DNA of 64,000 nt, from the NCBI RefSeq assembly GCF_022809715.1, contig NZ_CP094460.1:496001-560000 (forward strand). The letters are read 5' to 3'. Both the position numbers and the translations under genes were made by a program. The DNA is from Burkholderia pyrrocinia. Its GTDB lineage: Bacteria; Pseudomonadota; Gammaproteobacteria; Burkholderiales; Burkholderiaceae. Of the stretch, positions 1 to 7,886 are shown piece by piece (position 1 is the first letter of the stretch; every line of letters starts with the position of its first letter). The notes under the pieces were generated by a model. It saw only the letters and a program-made list of their open reading frames with translations, was not told the origin of the DNA and ran no database searches.

Positions 1-648
1 ACCGACCGGGCACCGCCTGCCGGCGGCGGCCGCAACACCTTCGAGTGGCTCGCGCGGCAGCTCGACGAGATCGATCGCATCAATGCGTCGTTCGACGATT
101 TCGTGCTGCTCAAGGGCGTGGAAGCCGGCATTCTCGAGGACGGCAGTCTCGACATGCCCGACGCGATGCTCGGCCGGCTCGATCTGGTCGTCGGCGCGGT
201 GCGCGACGGCTTCGACCTGTCGCGCGCCGCGCAGACCGACCGCATGCTGCGCGCGATGGACCATCCGCATTTCACGATACTCGCGCACCCGACCGGCCGC
301 CTGCTCGGCGAGCGCGACGCATGCGAGCTCGACGTGCCGCGCGTGATCGCGCAGGCCGCGGCACGCGGCTGCTTCGTCGAACTCGATGCGCAGCCGCGGC
401 GGTTCGACCTGCCGGACATCTGGTGCCGCGAGGCCGCGAAGGCCGGCGTGCCGGTCGCGATCGGCTCGGATGCGTGCAGCGCGGACGAACTCGACAACCT
501 CGCGTACGGCGTCGATCAGGCGCGACGCGGCTGGCTCACGCGGCCAGACGTGCTCAACACGCGCACGCTCGCGCAACTGCGGCCGCTGCTCGCGCGCACG
601 ATGGGTGGGGGCGGCGGGTCGAAGCGGAGCCGGTCGAAGGGCGCGTGA
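1..648 (+). CDS. PolX-type PHP-domain protein, C-terminal part
   Basis: The reading frame is open from base 1, so the 5' end lies outside the window; 215 codons are visible. The segment matches the C-terminal PHP phosphoesterase domain that bacterial family X DNA polymerases (PolX) carry, where it gives 3'-5' exonuclease activity in base-excision repair. Visible PHP signatures are the glutamate in KGVEAGILEDG, the histidine in ILAHPTGRL, and IGSDAC, all metal-ligand positions in this superfamily. A stand-alone PHP hydrolase is possible because the polymerase domain is not in view. The last 15 residues are Gly/Ser/Lys/Arg-rich and probably disordered. Confidence 0.8.
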   Translation, partial: TDRAPPAGGGRNTFEWLARQLDEIDRINASFDDFVLLKGVEAGILEDGSLDMPDAMLGRLDLVVGAVRDGFDLSRAAQTDRMLRAMDHPHFTILAHPTGRLLGERDACELDVPRVIAQAAARGCFVELDAQPRRFDLPDIWCREAAKAGVPVAIGSDACSADELDNLAYGVDQARRGWLTRPDVLNTRTLAQLRPLLARTMGGGGGSKRSRSKGA

Positions 649-650
649 AG

Positions 651-678
651 ACGGCTGGCAACGCGTGCTGCCAGCCGT
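651..678. terminator. Hairpin between convergent polX-like and ald genes
   Basis: Two perfect 10-base arms (651-660 and 669-678) flank an 8-base loop, starting just after the stop of the PHP gene and ending before the stop of the convergent alanine dehydrogenase gene. There is no U tract on either strand, so it may act as a bidirectional 3' stem rather than a classical intrinsic terminator. Confidence 0.5.
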
Positions 679-687
679 GCGTTCATG

Positions 688-1803
688 TCATGCCAGCACG
701 CCGGCGGCCGGCACATAAGGCAGGCCGAGCGCCAGCGCGACCGCTTCGTACGTGATGTGTCCGTTGCAGACGTTCAGGCCCGCGCGCAGGTGCGGATCGT
801 CGGTCATCGCCTGCTTCCAGCCCTTGTCGGCGAGCGCAAGCGCATGCCCGAGCGTCGCGTTGTTCAGCGCGAAGGTCGACGTGCGCGCGACCGCGCCGGG
901 CATGTTCGCGACGCAGTAGTGCACGACGCCGTCGACGACGAAGGTCGGGTCCGCATGCGTTGTCGCATGCGATGTCTCGAAGCAGCCGCCCTGGTCGATC
1001 GCGACATCGACGACGACGGCGCCCGTGCGCATCGTCGCGATCATGTCGCGCGTGACGAGCCGCGGCGCCGATGCACCGGGCACGAGCACCGCGCCGATCA
1101 CGACGTCGGCTTCGCGCACGGCTTCGTCGATCGTATGCGCATTCGAGCAGACGGTCGTGATCCGGTTGGCGAAGACGAGGTCGAGCTGACGCAAGCGGTT
1201 CACGTTGTTGTCGAGCACGGTGACGCGCGCGCCGAGGCCGACCGCCATCTGCAGCGCACCGGTTCCCACCACGCCCGCGCCGAGCACGACGACATGCGCG
1301 GCCGGCACGCCGGGCACGCCGGCCATCAGCACGCCGCGGCCGCCGCGCGGGCTTTCGAGGTGGGTCGCCGCGACCTGGATCGACATGCGTCCCGCCACCT
1401 CGCTCATCGGCGCGAGCAGCGGCAGGCCGCCGCCGGGCGCCGTGACGGTTTCATACGCGATGCAGACGGCGCCTGACTTCACGAGCGCGGCCGCCTGTTC
1501 GGGATCGGGCGCGAGATGCAGGTAGGTATAGAGAATCTGGCCGCGCCGCAGCATCGCGCATTCGGCCGGCTGCGGCTCCTTGACCTTGATGATCATGTCG
1601 GCGCGCGCGAAGATTTCGTCGGCGCCGTCGCACAGCGATGCGCCCGCGGCTGTGTAGTCGTTGTCGAGCAGGCCGATCGCCGTGCCCGCGCCGCGCTGGA
1701 CGAGCACGGCATGGCCGTGCCGCGTGAGTTCGCGCGCGCCGGCCGGCGTGAGGCCGACGCGGTATTCGTGGTTCTTGATCTCCTTCGGCACACCGATCAG
1801 CAT
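688..1803 (-). CDS. ald: Alanine dehydrogenase
   Basis: Predicted NAD-dependent cytosolic L-alanine dehydrogenase interconverting alanine with pyruvate plus ammonia. The 371 residues equal the usual family length. The N-terminal MLIGVPKEIKN is the family signature. Arg15, Lys75 and His96 fall at the substrate-binding and catalytic positions known from mycobacterial Ald. A Rossmann motif (VVLGAGVVG) follows in the middle. The start is supported by GGAGGC about five bases upstream. It is transcribed divergently from the DUF3995 gene. No adjacent Lrp-type regulator is visible, so regulation is unknown. Confidence 0.95.
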   Translation of the reverse strand: MLIGVPKEIKNHEYRVGLTPAGARELTRHGHAVLVQRGAGTAIGLLDNDYTAAGASLCDGADEIFARADMIIKVKEPQPAECAMLRRGQILYTYLHLAPDPEQAAALVKSGAVCIAYETVTAPGGGLPLLAPMSEVAGRMSIQVAATHLESPRGGRGVLMAGVPGVPAAHVVVLGAGVVGTGALQMAVGLGARVTVLDNNVNRLRQLDLVFANRITTVCSNAHTIDEAVREADVVIGAVLVPGASAPRLVTRDMIATMRTGAVVVDVAIDQGGCFETSHATTHADPTFVVDGVVHYCVANMPGAVARTSTFALNNATLGHALALADKGWKQAMTDDPHLRAGLNVCNGHITYEAVALALGLPYVPAAGVLA

Positions 1804-2125
1804 GAGTCGCCTCCATGGCCTTCGTTATCGTTGTCGTGCATGTGCGCCGCGCGGCGAACGATGCGCGTGCGGCCGGTTGCGCAGGGGCATGCCGACTGCA
1901 GTACTGGAATACCAGCGTAGTAGTGCGTTGAGGGAAGTCAAGCGGGCGGCCGGCACGATGATGCGTGCGCATTGCACCGCAGCACGCACTGTGGCGGGTT
2001 GCGACCGGACGTCGCAATGCGCGCACTGCCGGGTTTCGGTATCGTCTTGCGTGTCGCGGGCCGGGGCCGCGTGCCGGAATCTTCCGGCAAAACGACGAGA
2101 CAACGAGACGAGGACATTTACCGAC
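1804..2125. other. Divergent intergenic region upstream of ald and the DUF3995 gene
   Basis: This 322-base region must hold both divergent promoters. I see no strong -35/-10 pair, no extended palindrome and no convincing small gene. Confidence 0.5.
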
Positions 2126-2542
2126 ATGACCGGCGCGTATTTCAGCGTGCCGACGCTCTGCGCGATCGCGCTCGTTCACGCCTACTGGGCGTTTGGCGGG
2201 CGGCTCGGCAAGCGTGCGGCCATTCCGGAGCAGGACGGCATGCCGCTGCTGCGGCCGACCGCCGTCGGCACGTTTGCCATCGCGGCGGCGCTGCTGGCCG
2301 GCGCATGCGTGGTCGCCGCGCGTGCCGGCTGGTTGGGGCGGAACACGTATCCCGGCACGATCGCATTCGCGGTCGTTGCGCTCGCATTGATCTTCGCGGT
2401 GCGGGCCGTCGGCGATTTCCGCTATGTCGGCTTCTTCAAGCGGGTTCGCGGGTCGCGTTTCGCGCGGATGGACACGCTGTATTACTCGCCGCTTTGCGCG
2501 GCGCTTGCGCTATCCCTCGCGTCGATGTTCTGGCCGTGGTGA
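2126..2542 (+). CDS. DUF3995 membrane protein
   Basis: A 138-residue protein with four hydrophobic segments (roughly residues 5-22, 47-67, 77-95 and 118-136). It has the DUF3995 pattern: HAYWAFGG near the N terminus, RAVGDFRYVGFFKRVR in the third quarter and YYSPLC near the end. The function of the family is unknown. The ATG at 2126 was chosen because it opens directly into the first membrane segment; a longer frame upstream has no family similarity. It converges on kptA with only 12 bases between the stops, so there is no room for a separate terminator. Confidence 0.8.
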   Translation: MTGAYFSVPTLCAIALVHAYWAFGGRLGKRAAIPEQDGMPLLRPTAVGTFAIAAALLAGACVVAARAGWLGRNTYPGTIAFAVVALALIFAVRAVGDFRYVGFFKRVRGSRFARMDTLYYSPLCAALALSLASMFWPW

Positions 2543-2554
2543 ACGGCGTACGGC

Positions 2555-3139
2555 TCAGCGCGCCGGCGTGTCGATCTGCGTGAGATATTCGGCCGGCACG
2601 GCATCGGTCAGCCATACGCCGTTTTCGGCGACGAAGAACGTATGGCCTTGCCGGTGCATGCGCTGCGCATCGACTTCGAGAATCGCGGGCACGCCGTAGC
2701 GTGTGCCGACGGCCAATGCAGTCCGGATGTCCGGCGACAGATGCACGTGATGACGGGCGCCGGGTTTCAGCCCTTGCGCCCGAATCGAATCCAGGAAGCG
2801 CGTCGCGGTGCCGTGATAGAGGCGCTCGGGCGGCTGCGCGGCCGGATACCGGCGTTGCACGACGGATGTCGAATGGCCTTGTACCGCGCGGATGCGTTGG
2901 CCATCGTCGGAGAGGGCGAAGCGCTGCTTGTCGCTGGTCGCGCAGACGGTTTCGATCGTCGCGCGATCGAGTTGGCGCCCGTGGCGGGCGGCGCAGGCAA
3001 TTAGTTCGTCGATGCCGGCCCAGCCTTCCGGGTCGAGTTGCAGTCCGATCGCCTGCGGTTCGTGGCGCAGCAGGTAGCTCAGGTATTTGCTGATGCTGAT
3101 CGCGTCGGGCGCCAGCGGTTTGTTCTTCTGTGTATTCAT
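2555..3139 (-). CDS. kptA: RNA 2'-phosphotransferase (Tpt1/KptA family)
   Basis: A 194-residue member of the Tpt1/KptA family, which transfers an RNA 2'-phosphate to NAD+ giving ADP-ribose 1'',2''-cyclic phosphate. In fungi this finishes tRNA splicing; the bacterial substrate is not established. The N-terminal SKYLSYLLRHEP, the central LYHGT and RHHVHLSPD, and the C-terminal VWLTDAVP are hallmark motifs that carry the arginine/histidine catalytic set. Length is normal for the full two-lobed enzyme. No RNA ligase or tRNA-repair gene is next to it. The start ATG is followed by a lysine-rich tail before the first motif. Confidence 0.92.
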   Translation of the reverse strand: MNTQKNKPLAPDAISISKYLSYLLRHEPQAIGLQLDPEGWAGIDELIACAARHGRQLDRATIETVCATSDKQRFALSDDGQRIRAVQGHSTSVVQRRYPAAQPPERLYHGTATRFLDSIRAQGLKPGARHHVHLSPDIRTALAVGTRYGVPAILEVDAQRMHRQGHTFFVAENGVWLTDAVPAEYLTQIDTPAR

Positions 3140-3321
3140 GAGACGCGGAGGCTACCAGACCGCGGTGCAAACCGGCACCGGCGCGTTGCGCCGCGTGGCT
3201 GGAAAGAGACAGCCGTCGGCTCCGCCCGACGCAGGCCGATCGCCTGCCCGGCGTGCGGCTCGGCCGGCGAGCGCGCCATCCTTGCGCATTCCGGGTTCCG
3301 GATTTTTCAATTGTTGCAATT

Positions 3322-3345
3322 TTCGATGCATTGAATTGCATCGAA
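3322..3345. promoter_or_regulatory. Inverted repeat upstream of the dehydrogenase operon
   Basis: Nine-base arms TTCGATGCA (3322-3330) and TGCATCGAA (3337-3345) are separated by six bases. A second pairing overlaps it: TGCAATT (3315-3321) with AATTGCA (3334-3340). The element sits 10 bases upstream of the 3356-3371 palindrome, in the position expected of an activator or second repressor site. The binding protein is unknown. Confidence 0.5.
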
Positions 3346-3355
3346 CCATCTCGCA

Positions 3356-3371
3356 ATGGAACCGGTTCCAT
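3356..3371. promoter_or_regulatory. Perfect palindromic operator, GntR/PtxS (LacI family) type
   Basis: ATGGAACCGGTTCCAT is a perfect 16-base palindrome with a central CG, the usual LacI-family geometry. It resembles the E. coli gluconate repressor GntR site (ATGTTACCGGTAACAT) and the Pseudomonas PtxS site (TGAAACCGGTTTCA), both recalled from the literature. It directly abuts a -10-like box, so a bound repressor should block RNA polymerase. No LacI-family gene is in the window. Confidence 0.7.
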
Positions 3372-3372
3372 A

Positions 3373-3378
3373 TATAAT
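3373..3378 (+). promoter_or_regulatory. Candidate -10 box (TATAAT)
   Basis: A consensus -10 hexamer follows the palindrome directly. No good -35 lies 16-18 bases upstream, which would suit an activator-dependent promoter using the 3322-3345 repeat. It is the only consensus -10 in the 600-base gap. Confidence 0.5.
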
Positions 3379-3740
3379 TCGCGGCACTCGTCGCCGGACC
3401 CGAAAGAGGGCCTGTGCGCGTCGCGCTTGCTGCGGCAAACGCGGCGTCCAGGTTGAATCACGGTCATGGCGATGGCGGGCAGAGCCAGGCCGACAGGCCG
3501 GTATTTGTCCGACGATCAGGCCCGCGAAGAGGTCGATCCGCGCCGCCGGAGGAACCGGCAACGCACGCGGCTGCATGAAGGCGCCGTCGCGCATTGCGCG
3601 GCCGGCGCCCGCATCGAGGTTGTTCGCAACACACGAATGAACAGGACGGCCAGCCGCATGCGGCATGGCTGCCGTGCCGGACCCGCCGCATGCGGAATGC
3701 GCGCGTCCGGCCCCCGATCCCCAACGATCAACATCCGACC

Positions 3741-4481
3741 ATGTCCACGCCACCTGACAAACCCAACTCGCGCCGCCGTTTCCTGCGCACGTCGGTCGCG
3801 CTCGTGCCGATCGCGTCGGTCGCCGGCTGCGACCTGCGCGCGTCGTCGCCATCCGCGACGACGGCCGGCAACGCGCCCGCCGCTTCCGCCAGCGCCGAAC
3901 GCGCCCCGTACAAGCCGACCTTCTTCGATGCGAAGGAGTGGGCGTTCGTCCAGGCTGCCGTCGACCGGCTGATTCCGGCCGATGCCGAAGGCCCCGGCGC
4001 GCTCGAATCGGGCGTGCCCGAATTCATCGACCGCCAGATGGAGACGCCGTATGCGCACGGTGCGACGTGGTACATGCAGGGGCCGTTTCAGCAGGGCGTG
4101 CCCGAGCTCGGCTACCAGTTGAAGCTCGTGCCGCGCGACATCTACCGGCTCGGCATCGCGGCCGTCAACCGCTATTGCGAAAAGGCCCACGGCAACGCGT
4201 TCGCGGATCTCGACGCGCCGACGCGCGACACCGTGCTCGGCGCGCTGGAGAAGGGCGGCGCGCAGATCGACGACGTGCCGCCCGGCGTGTTCTTCGGCCA
4301 GCTGCTGCAGAACACGCGCGAAGGCTACTTCTGCGACCCGGTTCACGGCGGCAATCACGACATGGCCGCGTGGAAGATGATCGGCTTTCCGGGCGCGCGC
4401 GCGGACTTCATGGATTTCGTCAACCAGAACGGCAAGCCCTATCCGTACGGCCCCGTCTCGATCAACGGGGAGCGCACCTGA
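3741..4481 (+). CDS. Gluconate 2-dehydrogenase-like small (gamma) subunit, Tat-exported
   Basis: A 246-residue subunit-3 family protein of membrane-bound FAD sugar/sugar-acid dehydrogenases. The N terminus carries a twin-arginine signal (SRRRFLRTSVALVP, residues 9-22) running into a hydrophobic stretch ending near a lipobox-like VAGC. In these complexes the small subunit escorts the flavoprotein, which lacks its own signal, through the Tat pathway. The length is closer to the gluconate dehydrogenase subunit (about 240) than to the Burkholderia FAD-glucose dehydrogenase escort protein (about 170). ATG 3741 was chosen because it places the signal at the terminus. The stop overlaps the next start (TGATG). 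Confidence 0.85.
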   Translation: MSTPPDKPNSRRRFLRTSVALVPIASVAGCDLRASSPSATTAGNAPAASASAERAPYKPTFFDAKEWAFVQAAVDRLIPADAEGPGALESGVPEFIDRQMETPYAHGATWYMQGPFQQGVPELGYQLKLVPRDIYRLGIAAVNRYCEKAHGNAFADLDAPTRDTVLGALEKGGAQIDDVPPGVFFGQLLQNTREGYFCDPVHGGNHDMAAWKMIGFPGARADFMDFVNQNGKPYPYGPVSINGERT

Positions 4482-6259
4482 TGGCCGCAGAGAAAAAACC
4501 GCATGTCGATGCGGTGATCGTCGGCTTCGGCTGGACCGGCGCGATTCTCGCGAAGGAACTGACCGAAGCGGGCCTGAAGGTCGTCGCGCTCGAGCGCGGC
4601 GAGTATCGCGACACCTATCCGGACGGCGCGTATCCGAACACGATCGACGAGCTGACCTACAACGTCCGCAAGAAGCTGTTCGTCGACCTGTCGAAGACGA
4701 CCGTATCGATCCGCCACGGCGTGCAGGACACCGCGCTGCCGTACCGGCAGCTCGCCGCGTTCCTGCCGGGCGAGGGTGTCGGCGGCGCGGGGCTGCACTG
4801 GTCGGGCGTGCACTTCCGGATCACGCCGGAAGAACTGCGCCTGCGCAGCCACTATGAAGAGCGCTACGGCAAGAAGTTCATCCCCGCAGGGATGACGATC
4901 CAGGATACGGGTGTCAGCTACGACGAGCTCGAGCCGCATTTCGATTTCGCCGAGAAGGTGTTCGGCACGTCGGGGCAGGCGTACAAGGTCGGCGGCAAGG
5001 TGGTCGGCGACGGCAACGTGTTCGAGGCGAACCGCAGCAACAACTTCCCGTTGCCCGCGCAGCTCAATACCTATTCGGCGCAGCGCTTCTTCGATGCGGC
5101 GCAGTCGCTCGGCCTGCATCCGTACCGGCTGCCGTCGGCGAACACGTCGGGCCCGTACACGAACCCGTACGGCGTGCAGATGGGCCCGTGCAACTTCTGC
5201 GGCTACTGCAGCGGCTACGCGTGCTACATGTACTCGAAGGCGTCGCCGAACCTGAACATCCTGCCCGCGCTGAAGCAGGCGCCGAACTTCGAGCTGCGCT
5301 CGAAGTGCCACGTGCTGCGCGTCGACCTCGACGACACGAAGAAACGCGCGACGGGCGTCACCTACGTCGACCCGGCCGGACGCGAAGTGCACCAGCCGGC
5401 CGATCTCGTGATCGTCGCCGCGTTCCAGTACCACAACGTGCACCTGCTGCTGCTGTCGGGCATCGGCAAGCCGTACGACCCGATCTCCGGCGAAGGCGTC
5501 GTGGGCCGCAATTTCGCGTACCAGAACCTGTCGACGATCAAGGCATTCTTCGACAAGGACACCTACACGAACCCGTTCATCGGCGCGGGCGGCAACGGCG
5601 TCGCGGTGGACGACTTCAACGCGGACAACTTCGACCACGGCCCGCTCGGCTTCGTCGGCGGCTCGCCGCTGTGGGTGAACCAGGCCGGCGCGAAGCCGAT
5701 CAGCGGCATCGCAACGCCGCCCGGCACGCCGCAGTGGGGTTCGGCGTGGAAGAAATCCGTCAAGGATTACTACGCACACACGATCTCGATGGACGCGCAT
5801 GGCACGAACATGTCGTACCGCGACGTGTATCTCGACCTCGATCCGACCTATCGCGATTCGTACGGCCAGCCGCTCTTGCGGATGACCTTCGACTGGAAGG
5901 ACAACGACATCAGGATGGCGCAGTACGTGACCGGGCAGATGAAGAAGATCGCGGAGGCGATGGGGCCGAAGGCGATCGGCGTGTCGACGCGCGAGTTCGG
6001 CAAGCACTTCGATTCGCGCGCGTACCAGACGACCCACCTCGTCGGCGGCGCGATCATGGGCACCGACCCGAAGACGAGCGTGCTGAACCGCTACCTGCAG
6101 TGCTGGGACGTGCACAACGTGTTCGTGATGGGCGCGTCGGCGCTGCCGCAGGGCATCGGCTACAACCCGACCGGGATCATCGCGGCGCTGGCCTACTGGT
6201 CGGCACGCGCGATCCGCGAGCAATACCTGAAAAATCCCGCCCCGCTGGTGACCGTATGA
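4481..6259 (+). CDS. GMC-family FAD dehydrogenase, large subunit (gluconate 2-dehydrogenase-like)
   Basis: The 592-residue catalytic flavoprotein of a periplasm-facing sugar/sugar-acid dehydrogenase. The ADP-binding motif VIVGFGWTGA lies at residues 12-21, and the GMC C-terminal region carries THLVGGAIMG and a late YNPTG. A cysteine cluster (Cys237, 240, 243, 248) matches the iron-sulfur site described in the related Burkholderia FAD-glucose dehydrogenase and would pass electrons to the cytochrome subunit. It has no signal peptide and is expected to be exported with the small subunit. It overlaps both neighbours by 1-4 bases. The substrate (gluconate, 2-ketogluconate, glucose, sorbitol) cannot be read from sequence; gluconate is favoured by subunit sizes and operator type. 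Confidence 0.88.
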   Translation: MAAEKKPHVDAVIVGFGWTGAILAKELTEAGLKVVALERGEYRDTYPDGAYPNTIDELTYNVRKKLFVDLSKTTVSIRHGVQDTALPYRQLAAFLPGEGVGGAGLHWSGVHFRITPEELRLRSHYEERYGKKFIPAGMTIQDTGVSYDELEPHFDFAEKVFGTSGQAYKVGGKVVGDGNVFEANRSNNFPLPAQLNTYSAQRFFDAAQSLGLHPYRLPSANTSGPYTNPYGVQMGPCNFCGYCSGYACYMYSKASPNLNILPALKQAPNFELRSKCHVLRVDLDDTKKRATGVTYVDPAGREVHQPADLVIVAAFQYHNVHLLLLSGIGKPYDPISGEGVVGRNFAYQNLSTIKAFFDKDTYTNPFIGAGGNGVAVDDFNADNFDHGPLGFVGGSPLWVNQAGAKPISGIATPPGTPQWGSAWKKSVKDYYAHTISMDAHGTNMSYRDVYLDLDPTYRDSYGQPLLRMTFDWKDNDIRMAQYVTGQMKKIAEAMGPKAIGVSTREFGKHFDSRAYQTTHLVGGAIMGTDPKTSVLNRYLQCWDVHNVFVMGASALPQGIGYNPTGIIAALAYWSARAIREQYLKNPAPLVTV

Positions 6260-7680
6260 AGAGGATGATGAACCACAACGCCGCGCGCCGCCTTTCCCCG
6301 GTGCGGCGCGCGCTGGCGGCCGGCGCGGCCTGGGCCGCGTTCGGCTTCGCGGGCACCGCGGCTTTCGCGCAACCGGCGGTCGCGCCTGCGGCGGCTTCGG
6401 GCCCGGCGGCCGCGCCCGCGGCCCGATCCGCCGACGCGGACCTCGTCAAGCGCGGCGAATACCTGGCCCGCGCGGGAGACTGCATCGCGTGCCACACCGC
6501 GAGCGGCGGCAAGCCGTTCGCGGGCGGACTGAAGTTCGACACGCCGATCGGCGCAATCTATTCGACGAACATCACGCCGGACCCGAAAACCGGACTTGGC
6601 GGCTGGACGTTCGAGAACTTCACCCGCGCGGTGCGCGAGGGCGTGCGCAAGAACGGCGACACGATGTATCCGGCCATGCCGTTCCCGTCGTATGCGCGCC
6701 TCACCGACGACGACATGAAGGCGCTGTACGCGTACTTCATGCACGGCGTCGCGCCCGTCGAGCACGAGAACCGCGCGGTCGACATCGTGTGGCCGCTGTC
6801 GATGCGCTGGCCGCTCGGGATCTGGCGCAAGATGTTCGCGCCGTCGCCGAAGCCGTTCGACGCGGCGCCGTACACCGACCCGGTGGCCGCACGCGGCGCG
6901 TATCTCGTGCAGGGTCTCGGCCACTGCGGCGCATGCCACACGCCGCGCGCGCCGACGATGCAGGAGCGCGGGCTGACCGACGCGGACGGCCCGGACTTCC
7001 TGGCCGGCGGCGCGGCGATCGACGGCTGGGTGCCGACCAGCCTGCGCGGCGAGCCGCGCACCGGGCTCGGCACGTGGACCGAAGCCGAGATCGTGCAGTT
7101 CCTGAAGACCGGCCGCACGCTGCGCACGGCCGCGTTCGGCGGGATGACGGACGTGGTCGGCCACAGCATGCAGCACATGACCGACGACGACCTGAATGCG
7201 ATCGCGCGCTACCTGAAGACGCTGCCGCCGCGCGTGCAGGGCGAGCAGCCGCACGTGTACGACGCGGCTGCCGCAAAGGCCTTGCAGACCGGCGACGCGA
7301 GCAAACCGGGCGCGGCCGTCTATCGCGACAACTGCATGGCGTGCCACCGCAGCGACGGCCACGGCTACACGCGCGTGTTCCCGGCGCTCGCCGGCAACCC
7401 GGTCGTGCAGGGCGGCGATCCGACGTCGCTGATCCACGTCGTGCTGGAGGGCAGTGCGCTGCAGGGCACGCACACCGCGCCGTCGACCTTCACGATGCCG
7501 CCGTTCGGCTGGCGCCTGTCGGACCAGGAAGTCGCGGACGTGTCGAACTTCGTGCGCACGAGCTGGGGCAACACGGGCGCGCCGGTGACGGCCGCGCAGG
7601 TCGCGAAGGTGCGCAAGAGCGTGCCGTCGACCCGCCCCGAACCGCCGCCGGGCGCGCGGTTCCCGCAAGCGTCGCGCTGA
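6256..7680 (+). CDS. Triheme cytochrome c subunit of the membrane dehydrogenase
   Basis: A 474-residue exported cytochrome. The signal peptide covers about residues 1-39, ending in AFAQ, followed by an Ala/Pro linker. Three heme c motifs are visible: CIACH at 76-80, CGACH at 224-228 and CMACH at 360-364, giving three cytochrome c domains as in gluconate 2-dehydrogenase and alcohol dehydrogenase subunit II. It should carry electrons from the flavoprotein to ubiquinone. The start ATG overlaps the upstream stop (ATGA), indicating translational coupling in a three-gene operon. It ends the operon; GC-rich hairpins follow. Confidence 0.92.
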   Translation: MKRMMNHNAARRLSPVRRALAAGAAWAAFGFAGTAAFAQPAVAPAAASGPAAAPAARSADADLVKRGEYLARAGDCIACHTASGGKPFAGGLKFDTPIGAIYSTNITPDPKTGLGGWTFENFTRAVREGVRKNGDTMYPAMPFPSYARLTDDDMKALYAYFMHGVAPVEHENRAVDIVWPLSMRWPLGIWRKMFAPSPKPFDAAPYTDPVAARGAYLVQGLGHCGACHTPRAPTMQERGLTDADGPDFLAGGAAIDGWVPTSLRGEPRTGLGTWTEAEIVQFLKTGRTLRTAAFGGMTDVVGHSMQHMTDDDLNAIARYLKTLPPRVQGEQPHVYDAAAAKALQTGDASKPGAAVYRDNCMACHRSDGHGYTRVFPALAGNPVVQGGDPTSLIHVVLEGSALQGTHTAPSTFTMPPFGWRLSDQEVADVSNFVRTSWGNTGAPVTAAQVAKVRKSVPSTRPEPPPGARFPQASR

Positions 7681-7686
7681 CGGGGC

Positions 7687-7748
7687 GGCGGGGCGACGCC
7701 CCGCCTGTCCGAACCGCTTCAAGGCGCCGCCGAGCCCACGCGGCGCCT
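7687..7748 (+). terminator. Two GC-rich hairpins after the cytochrome gene
   Basis: The first has 8-base arms (7687-7694 and 7698-7705) with a 3-base loop. The second has 9-base arms (7722-7730 and 7740-7748) with a 9-base loop. Neither is followed by a good U tract, so termination efficiency is uncertain. Confidence 0.4.
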
Positions 7749-7886
7749 GTCGTTTCGCCGGGGTTGCACCCCGCAAAGGCGCGCCACCACGTGAAATTTT
7801 CACGGCGGCGCGCCATTGTTCCGCCTCATCCCTTATCCTTCCAATCTTGAACCTTACTAAATAGTTACAAGAACTTGGGAGGGGGG

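Larger units (their letters stand above)
3140..3740 (+). other. Regulatory region and long leader of the dehydrogenase operon
   Basis: This is about 600 bases without a convincing gene. The left part (3300-3380) is much more A/T-rich than its surroundings and holds two inverted repeats and a -10-like box, annotated separately. If transcription starts near 3385, the leader before the first gene is about 355 bases. I see no recognised riboswitch fold in that leader. Confidence 0.55.

Noticed and set aside
3594..3740. Earlier ATG that would extend the dehydrogenase small subunit by 49 residues
   Set aside because: It would bury the twin-arginine signal inside the protein; ATG 3741 places it at the N terminus.
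4439..6223. 594-codon open frame on the minus strand opposite the GMC flavoprotein gene
   Set aside because: Arg/Val/Ala-rich product with no family features, fully opposite a well-recognised gene; a typical high-GC frame shadow. The same applies to the long opposite frames at 6193-7803, 8190-9740, 26259-27497, 45833-47503 and 58442-59566.
7875..7886. TTG start for the antiporter
   Set aside because: It lies within the GGGAGG ribosome-binding site of the ATG at 7887, and the family begins at the later residue.
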